Position numbers and translations under genes: made by a program. Below, in pieces: positions 24,758 to 33,447 of a stretch of DNA of 64,000 nucleotides (position 1 is the first letter of the stretch; every line of letters begins with the position of its first letter). The notes beneath the pieces are model-generated. The model did not search any database, was not told the DNA's origin, and saw only the letters and a list, made by a program, of their open reading frames with translations. Source of the DNA: Alkalimonas cellulosilytica (GTDB lineage Bacteria; Pseudomonadota; Gammaproteobacteria; Enterobacterales; Alteromonadaceae); the NCBI RefSeq assembly GCF_036325985.1, contig NZ_JAUHLI010000006.1, positions 124,001 to 188,000 on the forward strand. The letters are read 5' to 3'.

Positions 24758-25804
24758 ATGCAAATTTTGCTGATTAGCAATATGGGGCCCAAGCCATCGT
24801 CACCGGTGCAGGGGCAGTTTATCGAGCAACAGCGGCAGGCACTGCCGATAGCGACTGCTTACCATTGGATGCGCTGGCATGATGATGGGGTGTTAAACCG
24901 CTTGCTTAAATACCCCGTCTGGCTGCTGGATTTTGTCCTGCGTTTTGTGTTTTGTCGTCAGCGTTATGACATTCTGCATGTGCACTTTTTTTACCCAACG
25001 ATTTGGTTGGCGATTTTATACAAGTGTCTGCGTCATCGCTCCGCTAAGATTGTTGTGACATGCCATGGCAGTGATATTTATCGCTATCAACCGGCAGGTA
25101 GGGCCTATCGTTGGTGTGCTGGATGGGTGGATCAATGGATTTTTGCCAGTGCACCTTTGCAACAAGCCTTTTACCAGCAACCCGATGCAGCTCGTGTGTT
25201 GGCGGCCGGTATTTCAGCAGACTATGCAGCTGCCAAACGGTTGGCAAAGCAGGATAAAGATATCGACTTGCTGTTCGTTGGTAGCCTGAATGACAACAAA
25301 GGGCTGGACCGGCTGGAGCAACTGTTACCACATTTGACGCAGCAGAGCATCTGCATTGTCGGGCAGGGGCCGGCATCGGAAAAAATAAGGCTGTGGCAAC
25401 AGCAGTACCCTAAGCTTCAATGGCTGCCTAGCCAGAGCCAGCAGGAACTGAAAAAATGCTATCAGCGTAGCAAAGTGTTGTTGAGCTTGTCCCGGCAGGA
25501 GTCCTTTGGCTTGGTGATGACGGAAGCGCTGGCCTGTTATACCCCGGTGATTGCCACTGAAACCGATGGTGCCAAAGCCCAGTTGAGACCTGAGTTTGGC
25601 TGGATAATCAGTCAGCAGCAAACCGAAACAGCCCTGATCAATCAACTGCTACAGCACCTGAAGCGATGCTGGCAGTTGCCAGAGACTGATTATCAACAGA
25701 TGCAACAAGCCGGTCACCACTATGCACAAACACAGTTGTTGCCGGTGATTGCCAGCGAATTAATGCGTATTTACCAGCATCTATATCAACAAGGCCACGT
25801 ATGA
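24758..25804 (+). CDS. Glycosyltransferase family 4 protein
   Basis: A 348-residue GT-B-fold glycosyltransferase. The acceptor-side domain opens with ILLISNMGPKPSSPVQGQFIEQQR. The donor domain has DLLFVGSLNDNKGLDRLEQLL and the GT4 E-x7-E signature in SRQESFGLVMTEALACYTPVIATETDG. ATG 24758 is preferred to TTG 24755. It is the first gene of the polysaccharide operon; its stop overlaps the next start (ATGA). Sugar donor and acceptor cannot be told from sequence. Confidence 0.9.
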   Translation: MQILLISNMGPKPSSPVQGQFIEQQRQALPIATAYHWMRWHDDGVLNRLLKYPVWLLDFVLRFVFCRQRYDILHVHFFYPTIWLAILYKCLRHRSAKIVVTCHGSDIYRYQPAGRAYRWCAGWVDQWIFASAPLQQAFYQQPDAARVLAAGISADYAAAKRLAKQDKDIDLLFVGSLNDNKGLDRLEQLLPHLTQQSICIVGQGPASEKIRLWQQQYPKLQWLPSQSQQELKKCYQRSKVLLSLSRQESFGLVMTEALACYTPVIATETDGAKAQLRPEFGWIISQQQTETALINQLLQHLKRCWQLPETDYQQMQQAGHHYAQTQLLPVIASELMRIYQHLYQQGHV

Positions 25805-26547
25805 TCTCCAGTACCCCGGAAAAAACAGCGAGTATAGCAAGTGTGCAAATCGGACCTGTCAAGGTCGGCGCCTTTGTGCATCAGCAGCAGTTGCTGGAAA
25901 CCATTATTGATTTGAATGGCAGGGTATTTGCCGGCGCTGCCATTGCCATCAATCCGGAGAAAATTATGGCTGCCCGCCAGGATCCTCAGGTCGCTGCTAT
26001 GCTCAGCCAGGCTGAGCTTCGTTACGCCGATGGGATTGGTGTCGTGTTGCTGATGCGCAAGCGTTTAAACCAGCCGGTACAGCGAATTCCTGGCTGTGAA
26101 CTCTGGCAAAGCTTGATGCTGCGTTGTGCCGACTATCAGGTACCCGTCTATTTAGTGGGCGCCAGAGCTGAAGTACTGGCACAAACCAAAGCCGGGTTGT
26201 TGCAACAAGGTGTGCCCGTGGTGGGGGCGACCGATGGCTATTACGAGGATGAGCAGCAGCTGCTGATGGACATCCGCCAAAGCGGTGCCAAAGTCATCCC
26301 GGTTGCGATGGGCTCACCCAGGCAAGAGCAATTGATAGAGCGATTGCGTCAGCAATTGCCTGATTGTTTTTTTATGGGCGTAGGTGGCAGCTTTGATGTG
26401 TTTACCGGTCAGGTCAAACGAGCTCCGGCACTTTGGTGCCGCTTGCATCTGGAGTGGTTGTACAGATTACTGAGCCAGCCCAGCCGGATCGGCAGGCAGG
26501 GTCGTCTGTTGCACTATCTGTGGTTAGCGTTATGGGGGCGATTATGA
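25801..26547 (+). CDS. WecG/TagA/CpsF family glycosyltransferase
   Basis: A 248-residue membrane-associated GT26 enzyme. Family motifs: INPEKIMAARQDPQVAAMLSQAELRYADGIGVVLL near the start, YLVGARAEVLAQTKAG, PVAMGSPRQEQLIERLR, and FMGVGGSFDVFTGQVKRAPALW. In WecG and TagA this enzyme adds the second sugar to an undecaprenyl-PP-linked GlcNAc, so it fits with wecA next door. The ManNAc(A) synthesis genes (wecB, wecC) are not in this window, so the sugar is uncertain. It overlaps both neighbours by 4 nt (ATGA). Confidence 0.93.
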   Translation: MISSTPEKTASIASVQIGPVKVGAFVHQQQLLETIIDLNGRVFAGAAIAINPEKIMAARQDPQVAAMLSQAELRYADGIGVVLLMRKRLNQPVQRIPGCELWQSLMLRCADYQVPVYLVGARAEVLAQTKAGLLQQGVPVVGATDGYYEDEQQLLMDIRQSGAKVIPVAMGSPRQEQLIERLRQQLPDCFFMGVGGSFDVFTGQVKRAPALWCRLHLEWLYRLLSQPSRIGRQGRLLHYLWLALWGRL

Positions 26548-27437
26548 AACAGGATTTACCATTGATCAGTGTGTATATGCCAACGCACAACCGCAAGCAG
26601 ATGGCGGCAACTGCTATTGATTCGGTGTTGGCACAAGATTACCCCAATTTTGAGCTGATCGTGGTCGATGATGGCTCGACGGATGACAGCTGGAGCTTTT
26701 TGCAACACACCTATGGCCAACACCCCAAAGTGCGTTTGTTGCATCATGAGCAAAGCCAGGGGGCTTGTGCGGCAAGAAATACCGCTATCGCGGCTGCCAA
26801 AGGAGAGTATGTTACCGGGCTGGATGATGATGATGTGTTCTATCCGGATCGTTTATCCAGTTTGTATGCGGCTTTTGAGCCGGGGGATGCCATGGTCTGT
26901 TCAGGCTATTTATGGCACTACGGAACCACCACCAAGCCATGTTTTGCCGAAGATGCCATAGTCACGCTGGACACATTGCTGGATTTGCATACCTTATCGA
27001 ACCAGGCGCTGGTACCAACCGAATCCATGCGGGCCCTGGGGGGGTTTGATACTCAGCTGGCAGCGTTTCAGGATTACGATATGTGGGTGCGTGTGGTCGC
27101 CCGATTCGGACCTGCCCGGCGCATTGCGCATATCAGCTATCAGGTGAATGCGGGGCATGAAGCTGGCCGTATTAGTGGTTCGCCGAAACGCTTGCAGGCG
27201 CATGATGCCTTTGTGGTGAAGCACCGGGCATTGATGTCTGGGCGTAATTTACAAAATCAGGCTTTTTATCGCCATAGTATGCAGCAATTACCGATGTCGC
27301 TCAGTCAGCTGTGGCGCAGTAGTCGTTATGGCTTAAAAGCATTGAAATGCCGCTATTACCTGAAACAAAAGTTCTCCTGGTTAAGCAGGTTACGGTTAAA
27401 GTTATTGCAAAAAGGCTGGCGGGGGTTATTTGATTAA
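26544..27437 (+). CDS. Glycosyltransferase family 2 protein
   Basis: A 297-residue GT-A-fold inverting glycosyltransferase. LISVYMPTHNRKQMAATAIDSVLAQDYPNFELIVVDDGSTDDS is the canonical GT2 nucleotide-sugar site, and TGLDDDDVFYPDRLSSLY carries the metal-binding acidic motif. The frame extends upstream, but ATG 26544 overlaps the WecG-family stop as ATGA and is clearly right. It ends with a basic helix (RLRLKLLQKGWRGLFD) that may dock at the membrane. Donor and acceptor are unknown. Confidence 0.92.
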   Translation: MKQDLPLISVYMPTHNRKQMAATAIDSVLAQDYPNFELIVVDDGSTDDSWSFLQHTYGQHPKVRLLHHEQSQGACAARNTAIAAAKGEYVTGLDDDDVFYPDRLSSLYAAFEPGDAMVCSGYLWHYGTTTKPCFAEDAIVTLDTLLDLHTLSNQALVPTESMRALGGFDTQLAAFQDYDMWVRVVARFGPARRIAHISYQVNAGHEAGRISGSPKRLQAHDAFVVKHRALMSGRNLQNQAFYRHSMQQLPMSLSQLWRSSRYGLKALKCRYYLKQKFSWLSRLRLKLLQKGWRGLFD

Positions 27438-28695
27438 ACAGAGCACCACCACAACTGGCTTGCATGTCATTTTCCTGCTGGCGGCTTTTAGCTTGCTGCT
27501 TGATATGGTGCAAGGCGCACTGCAAAGTCAGGGCATGCTTGGCTTGCCTGTGGCTCAGGCTTTTAAAGGCGCCTTACTGGTTGCCATGCTCTGGTTACTC
27601 AACAGCAGCGACCGGCGTTTTCTGTTGTTGTTGGCCGGCTTGGCGGCCAGCCTCATGCTTGGGCCTTTCGTCACGCAATGGCAACTCCGGCCTGCGCTCG
27701 GCTTTGGTCAGGAGCTGATTCTTATCTGTAAGTTGTTTGCACCCTTGGTTGTGTTGGTGGCATTTGCGCGGCTCACTCGTCTGGAACCGCAGCTCGCCCG
27801 GCGAAGCCTGCAGCGGCTGATGCTGTTTTTTAGCCTGGTGTTGCTGCTGAATTTTGTGTTTGGCTTTGCCGGTTTTGGCTACGCCGCGTATAGCCCGATG
27901 GAGCAAATTGAGCTTGGCTCGCTGGGGAGCAGTGGCTTTTTTGTCTCGGCCAATGAACTCTCTGCTTTATTATTGATCCTGGCTGCTTTTTTGCTGCATC
28001 AATGCTGGGCCAAACACAAAGCGCTTTATGCGGTGGTGCTGATGCTGGCGTTGTTTTGTGCGCTGCAATTATTGACCAAAACGGCCCTGTTTGGGGTGTT
28101 GTTGTTGGCTGCGCTGATCCCTGTATTGCATCAGGAGGCGGAGCGGCGCAGACAATTCGCCGTGGTGATTGCTGCTGCGGCGATGCTGTTGCTGATCAGC
28201 AGCCCGCTTTGGCTACCAGCTTTGCTAACACAGCTTGGTTTGTATCAAAAGCTCCTCTGGGTTTGGCAGGAAAAAGGCGTGCTGGGCCTGATGTTGTCAT
28301 CGCGTGAGCTGTACATGCAGCAAAATCTGCAGGTATTGACGGAGCATTTTCCGCCCTGGCACTGGTTGCTGGGGGTAGGGCAAGCCGGCATCGCCCTCTA
28401 TCAAAAAAAATACTTTGCTGAGTCCGACTTTTTTGACTTGCCGGTGTTTTTTGGGGCCATGGCGCTAGTGTTTGCACTTGGCTGGTTTGGTTACCTGCTG
28501 TGGCTTAGCTGGCAGGCGAGGGGGATTGCCGAGGGGCGGGTGTTGTTGCTGGTGAATACCGTTTTGTTGTTGCTTGCTGCGCTGGCCGGTCATGTACTGA
28601 CCTCTGGCCTGTTGTGGCTGCCCTGGGGTTGTTGGTGTGGCTACCAACTGGCAACACAAAGTAGGCTGGCCGCTGAACAAAGGAGTTTGTTGTGA
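27430..28695 (+). CDS. Wzy/O-antigen ligase-like polytopic membrane protein
   Basis: A 421-residue protein, nearly all transmembrane helices (about 10-12), with a large loop around residues 255-330 that includes LMLSSRELYMQQNLQVLTEHFPPWHWLLGVGQAGIALY and ESDFFDLPVFFGAMALV. This loop pattern and the position after a GT2 gene are typical of O-antigen/exopolysaccharide polymerases or ligases; sequence does not separate the two. The start is TTG 27430, overlapping the GT2 gene by 8 nt, with no better start in frame. No Wzx flippase gene is seen in the window. Confidence 0.8.
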   Translation: MIKQSTTTTGLHVIFLLAAFSLLLDMVQGALQSQGMLGLPVAQAFKGALLVAMLWLLNSSDRRFLLLLAGLAASLMLGPFVTQWQLRPALGFGQELILICKLFAPLVVLVAFARLTRLEPQLARRSLQRLMLFFSLVLLLNFVFGFAGFGYAAYSPMEQIELGSLGSSGFFVSANELSALLLILAAFLLHQCWAKHKALYAVVLMLALFCALQLLTKTALFGVLLLAALIPVLHQEAERRRQFAVVIAAAAMLLLISSPLWLPALLTQLGLYQKLLWVWQEKGVLGLMLSSRELYMQQNLQVLTEHFPPWHWLLGVGQAGIALYQKKYFAESDFFDLPVFFGAMALVFALGWFGYLLWLSWQARGIAEGRVLLLVNTVLLLLAALAGHVLTSGLLWLPWGCWCGYQLATQSRLAAEQRSLL

Positions 28696-29411
28696 CCGAC
28701 TTTATTCAACTGGTGCTGTATCCGCACAACTTGTTTTTGTATGCTTTATTGCTTGCGGCTGTGCGTTACCGGAAAAAGGGCCTTTGGCTATTGTGGCTGG
28801 TCTTTTATTTGCTGGGCAATAGCTTTGTCACCAACCAGGTACGACACTGGCAGTTGCAGCAATTAGGCAACCAGGGAGCCATGCAGAGTGATGTCACCCT
28901 GGTACTGCTTGGTTGTGGTGGCTCAGAGCAGACTCTGCCGGCTTGTGCCCGCAACCGGCTGGATCATTTGCTGCAAGAAACGGCGGGCCAGAGCTTCCCT
29001 GTGGTGATTACCACACGGCACTGTGGTCCTTATGTGCACTATTTACAACAACACGGCTTTCATGGCGCCATTGATTGCTTCGATGGTGGCGATAACACCT
29101 ATCAGGAGTTTTATCAGCTGGCTGCTCGTTTTCAACACCAGCAGCCGCTGAGATTTATCAGCAGTGATCATCATGGCTGGCGGGTGCAACGGCTGATCAA
29201 TGTGCACCAGCTGAATGGGCAGTTTTCAGCGGCCAGCACCAGTACCTACCGGCCTCTGCCTTGTCGCTGGCAATGCTGGTTGACAGTGAATTTAAGCAAC
29301 TATGACTTTTATGCCAAGTTAAGCGGTGAGTGGTTTAGTTATGCCAGTTACCGACTCACCAGACGCTGGCACAACTGGCAGCCAGACACAAAAAAGGCCT
29401 TAACAGAGTAA
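28692..29411 (+). CDS. ElyC/SanA/YdcF-like DUF218 membrane protein
   Basis: A 239-residue protein with two N-terminal membrane helices (LFLYALLLAAVRY and GLWLLWLVFYLLGNSF) and a DUF218-type domain: VTLVLLGCGGSEQ, VVITTRHCGPYVHYLQQHG, DGGDNTYQEFYQL, and LRFISSDHHGWRVQRLINVHQ. ElyC-type proteins affect envelope polysaccharide and lipid-carrier metabolism (prior knowledge). Here it is the last gene of the polysaccharide operon. The GTG start overlaps the upstream TGA by 4 nt, with AGGAG in front. Its 3' end contains the fur terminator of the opposite strand. Confidence 0.78.
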   Translation: MTDFIQLVLYPHNLFLYALLLAAVRYRKKGLWLLWLVFYLLGNSFVTNQVRHWQLQQLGNQGAMQSDVTLVLLGCGGSEQTLPACARNRLDHLLQETAGQSFPVVITTRHCGPYVHYLQQHGFHGAIDCFDGGDNTYQEFYQLAARFQHQQPLRFISSDHHGWRVQRLINVHQLNGQFSAASTSTYRPLPCRWQCWLTVNLSNYDFYAKLSGEWFSYASYRLTRRWHNWQPDTKKALTE

Positions 29412-29417
29412 GGCCTT
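29390..29417 (-). terminator. Rho-independent terminator of fur
   Basis: A 9-bp perfect stem AAGGCCTTA/TAAGGCCTT (29394-29402 and 29409-29417) is followed, on the minus strand, by TTTTTTGTG. It lies 24 nt after the fur stop and overlaps the last codons of the convergent ElyC-like gene; on the plus strand no T-tract follows. Confidence 0.85.
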
Positions 29418-29441
29418 CGTATTCAGGTTGTTGCTGCTGGT

Positions 29442-29879
29442 TTAATTGTCGGTGTTGTGCGGACAGTTATTCTTTTGCTCGCACTCACCGTACAAATACA
29501 GACTATGGTTGGTAAGTTTTAGACCATTCCTGGTGGCGATTTCCAATTGCTTGCGCTCTATGGTGTCGTCTTCAAACTCAATCACCCGACCACAGTTGAG
29601 GCAGACCAGATGATCATGATGGCTGTTACCGGTCAGCTCAAATACCGACTTGCCACCTTCGAAATGATGGCGGGTTAACAGGCCGGCATCATCAAATTGG
29701 TTCAATACCCGGTACACAGTTGCCAGACCAATATCTTCACCTGACTCAAGCAATAACTTGTACACATCTTCGGCACTGATATGCTGATTGTTGGGATCTT
29801 GCAGGATCTCCAGGATTTTCACGCGCGGCAAGGTCACTTTAAGACCCGCTTTGCGAAGTTCGGTATTGTGATCAGTCAT
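29442..29879 (-). CDS. fur: Ferric uptake regulator
   Basis: A 145-residue metal-dependent repressor of iron genes. The winged-helix DNA-binding domain (residues 10-80) includes VTLPRVKILEIL and DIGLATVYRVLNQFDDAGLL. The regulatory site is the HHDHLVCLNCGRVIEFEDDTIE motif with the HHDH metal ligands and the CxxC pair, and a second cysteine pair lies in GECEQKNNCPH near the C-terminus. The whole sequence is close to enterobacterial Fur. The start is ATG 29879. Confidence 0.97.
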   Translation of the reverse strand: MTDHNTELRKAGLKVTLPRVKILEILQDPNNQHISAEDVYKLLLESGEDIGLATVYRVLNQFDDAGLLTRHHFEGGKSVFELTGNSHHDHLVCLNCGRVIEFEDDTIERKQLEIATRNGLKLTNHSLYLYGECEQKNNCPHNTDN

Positions 29880-30038
29880 AGCATGCTTCAGTTAGTCAAC
29901 ATAACTTCGATTATAAAGCCATTGCAGCTTTAATCAAATGCTAATTCTGCCATCTGCTTAGAGGTTAAGCATTCAACGCAAACTTGCACTGTGGTATCGC
30001 TTAGGTAGAATAGCCGCACCAGGTCATACCAGTTGAGA

Positions 30039-30509
30039 ATGCAAATGCAGTGGACAATGAAGCCAGGGTTGATGAAGCGGTTGCTGAACCTGTGGCCACC
30101 ATTTTTCTTTAGTGGCATCCGGGTAGAAACCATCCGGGATGATTTTTGCTATGTGCGGGTGCGGTTGAAATCCAGACCCTGGACCAAAAACATCAATCGC
30201 AGTCAGTTCGGTGGCTCGATGTTTGCGATGACCGATCCGATTTACCCTTTAATGATCATGGGGGCTTTGGGCAAGGATTATCATGTGTGGGACAAAAAAG
30301 CGGATATTGATTTCATTGCGCCGGGCCGAGGGGCGTTAACTGCTGAGTTTTGGCTGTCCGATCAGGTGTTAGCGGATATTAAAGCTGCTACAGACGATGG
30401 TGATAAGCATTTCCCGGAGTTTCTGGTGCACATCAAAGATCAGCAGGGCGCTATTGTTTGCGAAGTAAACCGAACCATTTATGTTCGTAAAAAACGCTCG
30501 GCCAGGTGA
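30039..30509 (+). CDS. DUF4442/YiiD C-terminal-type hot-dog thioesterase-like protein
   Basis: A protein of about 156 residues with a hot-dog fold pattern: FFFSGIRVETIRDDFCYVRVRLKSRPWTKN, then NRSQFGGSMFAMTDPIYPLMIMGALGKDYHVWDKKADIDFIAPGRG. This matches DUF4442, related to PaaI-type thioesterases; the substrate is unknown. The start is uncertain (TTG 30033, ATG 30039, 30045 or 30057); the last would best fit the family length. It is divergent from fur across 159 bp that probably contains both promoters. Confidence 0.82.
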   Translation: MQMQWTMKPGLMKRLLNLWPPFFFSGIRVETIRDDFCYVRVRLKSRPWTKNINRSQFGGSMFAMTDPIYPLMIMGALGKDYHVWDKKADIDFIAPGRGALTAEFWLSDQVLADIKAATDDGDKHFPEFLVHIKDQQGAIVCEVNRTIYVRKKRSAR

Positions 30510-30515
30510 GCGAGT

Positions 30516-30550
30516 TTGCGAAGGTGTGTGAGCACCTTCGCAACAGTTTT
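30516..30550 (+). terminator. Rho-independent terminator of the DUF4442 gene
   Basis: An 11-bp perfect stem TTGCGAAGGTG/CACCTTCGCAA with a 6-nt loop lies 6 nt after the stop and is followed by CAGTTTT. The reverse strand has no T-tract. Confidence 0.75.
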
Positions 30551-31118
30551 AACGACGGCGGGCAAAACCAACGAACAACAAACTGCTGAGCAGCAACGCC
30601 AGAGATGCAGGCTCAGATACAGCTGTAGCTGATGTTTGCACCACATTCAGGACATAGTTGTACTCAGTGCCAAAGCCCAGACCGGATTTTCCTCCTGCTA
30701 CCAGGGTATAAAAACCAGTCGTTCCAAGGACCAGGTCGTGGACCCAGCTGTCCGCCATAAAGGTGCTGGTACCTCCAACATAAAGCGCACTTCCAGTATT
30801 GCCACTGTTGTTGAATAAACCCAGCAGCAGATCCTGAGCAGTGATTTCTCCAAAGTAGATGCTAAAGCCACCAACAAAATCTGAACCGGTCAGCATGTCC
30901 ACACTTAGCAGATCACCGGCTGTAGCTTCAAAGCCCCATAAGTTCACCTGTTCACTCCAGCTATTCAGTGCGAATAGTGGTGGGTTTACCCAGCTGCTGG
31001 CACTGGTAACCGTGCCCTGGTAATGACCAGAACCAGTGAAGTCACCAAAGTAATGCAATGGTAAGGCTTTGAGCTGAAAAGAACACAGCAACACAACGAT
31101 CATCACGAATGATTTCAT
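30549..31118 (-). CDS. PEP-CTERM sorting-signal protein, secreted
   Basis: A 189-residue protein with a Sec signal peptide (MKSFVMIVVLLCSFQLKALP) and a C-terminal sorting signal VSEPASLALLLSSLLFVGFARRR: a PEP-like motif, a hydrophobic helix and a basic end, the substrate pattern of exosortase/EpsH. The body is Gly/Ser/Asn-rich and beta-strand-like (TGSALYVGGTSTFMADSW, TGFYTLVAGGKSGLGFG). Function is unknown. The frame opens at 31352, but ATG 31118 has AGGAG before it and begins the signal peptide. The gene lies 13 nt after the PhoX stop and is probably co-transcribed with it. The exosortase itself is not in this window. Confidence 0.85.
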   Translation of the reverse strand: MKSFVMIVVLLCSFQLKALPLHYFGDFTGSGHYQGTVTSASSWVNPPLFALNSWSEQVNLWGFEATAGDLLSVDMLTGSDFVGGFSIYFGEITAQDLLLGLFNNSGNTGSALYVGGTSTFMADSWVHDLVLGTTGFYTLVAGGKSGLGFGTEYNYVLNVVQTSATAVSEPASLALLLSSLLFVGFARRR

Positions 31119-31131
31119 GGCAAAACTCCTG

Positions 31132-32532
31132 TTATAAAATCCCATCGTTCCATGGGCCAGTAATGGCAAAGGTGATACCAGGTGTTTGAATATTGACAAA
31201 CATCCAGCGATCGTGGAAACAGACACCTGCCATTTCTGAGCTCTGGTAGTTGCCAGGGTTAATGCGGCTGGCAACACCCGGATAGATACTATCGACTGCG
31301 GCAATATCCGCAGCCGACAGGACGGTGTTATTGCGGGCAAACTCAAAAACATTGCCGCTTGGGGTCAGGCCTATCAGGCGTTGCAAGGAACCACTGCGAT
31401 CTTCACAAATGATGATGCCACCGCGTGGACTTACGGCCAGGTTATCCGGGGATACCGGGTGTCTCAGCTGATTGGTGGTTTGGAATATCATGGTGAGAGT
31501 GTTTCTGCGTGGATCAAACGCAAAAATTTGACCGCGGCCTATAGCACCACCACTGGTAGAGTCAAAATAAATTAACCCGGTGTCGTACCAGGCACCCTCC
31601 AGCCGGGCAAAACGTGCTGCACCCTTGTTGAAGCCCTGAGTGTAGTTGCGCGGGTTAATGGACTCAGGCTCATCAATCACCACCCACTCGATATCCCAGC
31701 TGGTACCATTAGGATAGTTACCACGTAAATCAGCGTTAAAGATCTCGGTCGCTTTCAGCATCTCAAGCACGCCACCGGCAGCCAGGTTGCCATATTCAAA
31801 TGGACGGAAGCGATAGAATCCAGAGGAGGTGCCTGCATCTTCGGTCATATAGACATAACCGGTTACCGGATCGGTAGCGGTTGCTTCATGGGCCCGGCGG
31901 CCCATAGCCTTCAGAGGCACCGGGTTGGCTAAACCGAAGCCAGGAACTTCGAAAATCCAGCCATGAGGAACGCCATTGTAGGTTGCCGTGGTTTCTTCGC
32001 AGGTCAGCCAGGTTCCCCAAGGAGTTAAGCCGCCAGCGCAGTTGGTCGAGGTACCGCTGATGCTCATGTAAGAGCCAAGCCAGCGTCCGGCAATAGGATC
32101 AAACAACAGATTGCTGGTACCACCTGGTGCGGAAGGATTGTATATGGCTGGTGATGGGACTGCCGGGCCGGCACCGCGGACTTCATGATTACGGACCAAA
32201 GAGATGCTACTTCCCTGGCTCATCACCACCGCCATGCCATCATGCACACCCGGGGTTGGGGTACGGTCCAGCATGGTTTGGCCATGCCACCCATAGGATA
32301 AATAACGAAAGCCCGCAGGTAGCTGCAGCAGCGGAAGGCCGGTGACTTCATCAGCTACTGGTGCAAGTGGGCCATAATCTTTACTAAAAGCAGAGGCATT
32401 GCCACTTGCCAGGGCGCCGAAGGAAATGGCCGCAGCGCCAACGGCACTGCCTTTGACAAAATCACGTCGGTTTAAAATGGGTTGAGCAGTTGAGGTCTGC
32501 TCGATTGGGTCGGTTATTGTCTGGTTGTCCAT
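31132..32532 (-). CDS. phoX: Tat-secreted PhoX-family (DUF839) phosphatase
   Basis: A 466-residue protein. A twin-arginine signal (NRRDFVKGSAVGAAAISFGALASG) marks Tat export as a folded protein. The mature part is the PhoX beta-propeller: NHEVRGAGP near the start, CAGGLTPWGTWLTCEETT, MGRRAHEATATDPVTGYVYMTEDAG, and PDNLAVSPRGGIIICEDRSG. PhoX enzymes are calcium/iron-dependent alkaline phosphatases that release phosphate from organophosphates. The GGAGT before the ATG supports the start. A clear Pho box is not obvious upstream. The gene is 132 bp downstream of a dedicated-looking Tat cluster and just upstream of the PEP-CTERM gene. Phosphatase activity is inferred from the family. Confidence 0.88.
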   Translation of the reverse strand: MDNQTITDPIEQTSTAQPILNRRDFVKGSAVGAAAISFGALASGNASAFSKDYGPLAPVADEVTGLPLLQLPAGFRYLSYGWHGQTMLDRTPTPGVHDGMAVVMSQGSSISLVRNHEVRGAGPAVPSPAIYNPSAPGGTSNLLFDPIAGRWLGSYMSISGTSTNCAGGLTPWGTWLTCEETTATYNGVPHGWIFEVPGFGLANPVPLKAMGRRAHEATATDPVTGYVYMTEDAGTSSGFYRFRPFEYGNLAAGGVLEMLKATEIFNADLRGNYPNGTSWDIEWVVIDEPESINPRNYTQGFNKGAARFARLEGAWYDTGLIYFDSTSGGAIGRGQIFAFDPRRNTLTMIFQTTNQLRHPVSPDNLAVSPRGGIIICEDRSGSLQRLIGLTPSGNVFEFARNNTVLSAADIAAVDSIYPGVASRINPGNYQSSEMAGVCFHDRWMFVNIQTPGITFAITGPWNDGIL

Positions 32533-32664
32533 TGCTTACTCCGAAAGTTTGTTGTTGTGATTGTGCGAAGTCATAGCTGCACCGGACACAAGATAAGCCG
32601 GCCAGATGACGCAATGGTGATTTAAAAATGAATTTTATGATTCATTTGGATGTAATTTATGTGA

Positions 32665-33447
32665 CTATTTCGGCTTGTGCTGGCGGGAAAGCTGCCAGCG
32701 TTGCTCCAGCCGGATGAGCACTATGGAAAGCTCATACAGCAAAAGTATTGGGGTTCCGAGTGCAATTTGTGAAATCAAATCAGGTGGTGTGATGATGGCT
32801 GCCACCGCGAAAGTTGCGACGATGGCATAACGCCTGCTTTCTGCCAGCCCTTGGGCCGTTACGATGCCTGTTTTTGCCAGTAAAAATAGCAGGATAGGGA
32901 GCTGAAAACTGATACCAAATGCCAGTACCAGCCGCATCACCAGGTGCAGATATTCGCTGACTCTGGCTTCCAGTTGTACTGCTATGCGTTGCTCCGTTGC
33001 TGTGGTTTCAAAGCTCAGAAAGAACTCCCAGGCAAGAGGAAACACCAGGTAATAGGCCAGCGCAGCTCCGGCCAGAAATAATAAGGGGGTACTGAGCATT
33101 AGAACCAGGGTGTAACGGCGTTCATGTTGGTACAAAGCAGGTGCCAAAAAACGCCACAATTGCAACAAGGCAAATGGCAGCGTGAGTAACATCGCTGCAA
33201 AAAGAGCAACTTTCAGCTGAGTCATAAAGGCTTCATGCAAGCCGGTAAAAATCATCCTGCGGCTGTTTGGATCGTCAAAGCTTTGGACTAAGGGCTGTAA
33301 CAAGAAATTGTAAATCTGCTCAGACACCAGATAGCAACCAATGAATGTCAGTGCAAATATACCAAGACAAAGTAACAATCTGCTTCGAAGCTCCAGCAAA
33401 TGACTCAGCAAAGGAGCCCGGGCTAAGTCCAGTGCATCATCCTTCAT
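32665..33447 (-). CDS. tatC: Sec-independent protein translocase subunit TatC
   Basis: A 260-residue, six-helix membrane protein that binds twin-arginine signals. Family motifs: LLSHLLELRSRLLLCLG at the N-terminus, FTGLHEAFMTQLKVALFAAMLLTLPFALLQLWRFLAPALYQHERR, YYLVFPLAWEFFLSFE, and a last helical region containing ITPPDLISQIALGTPILLLYELSI. The FFLSFE and RMIFTGLHEAF versions resemble alphaproteobacterial TatC more than E. coli TatC (visual impression). The frame opens at 33486, but ATG 33447 overlaps tatB by 11 nt and has GGAG nearby. Confidence 0.93.
   Translation of the reverse strand: MKDDALDLARAPLLSHLLELRSRLLLCLGIFALTFIGCYLVSEQIYNFLLQPLVQSFDDPNSRRMIFTGLHEAFMTQLKVALFAAMLLTLPFALLQLWRFLAPALYQHERRYTLVLMLSTPLLFLAGAALAYYLVFPLAWEFFLSFETTATEQRIAVQLEARVSEYLHLVMRLVLAFGISFQLPILLFLLAKTGIVTAQGLAESRRYAIVATFAVAAIITPPDLISQIALGTPILLLYELSIVLIRLEQRWQLSRQHKPK

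Noticed and set aside
30096..30509. Possible acyl-CoA thioesterase with known specificity
   Set aside because: DUF4442 similarity is clear but no catalytic motif tells the substrate; only a family-level call is given.
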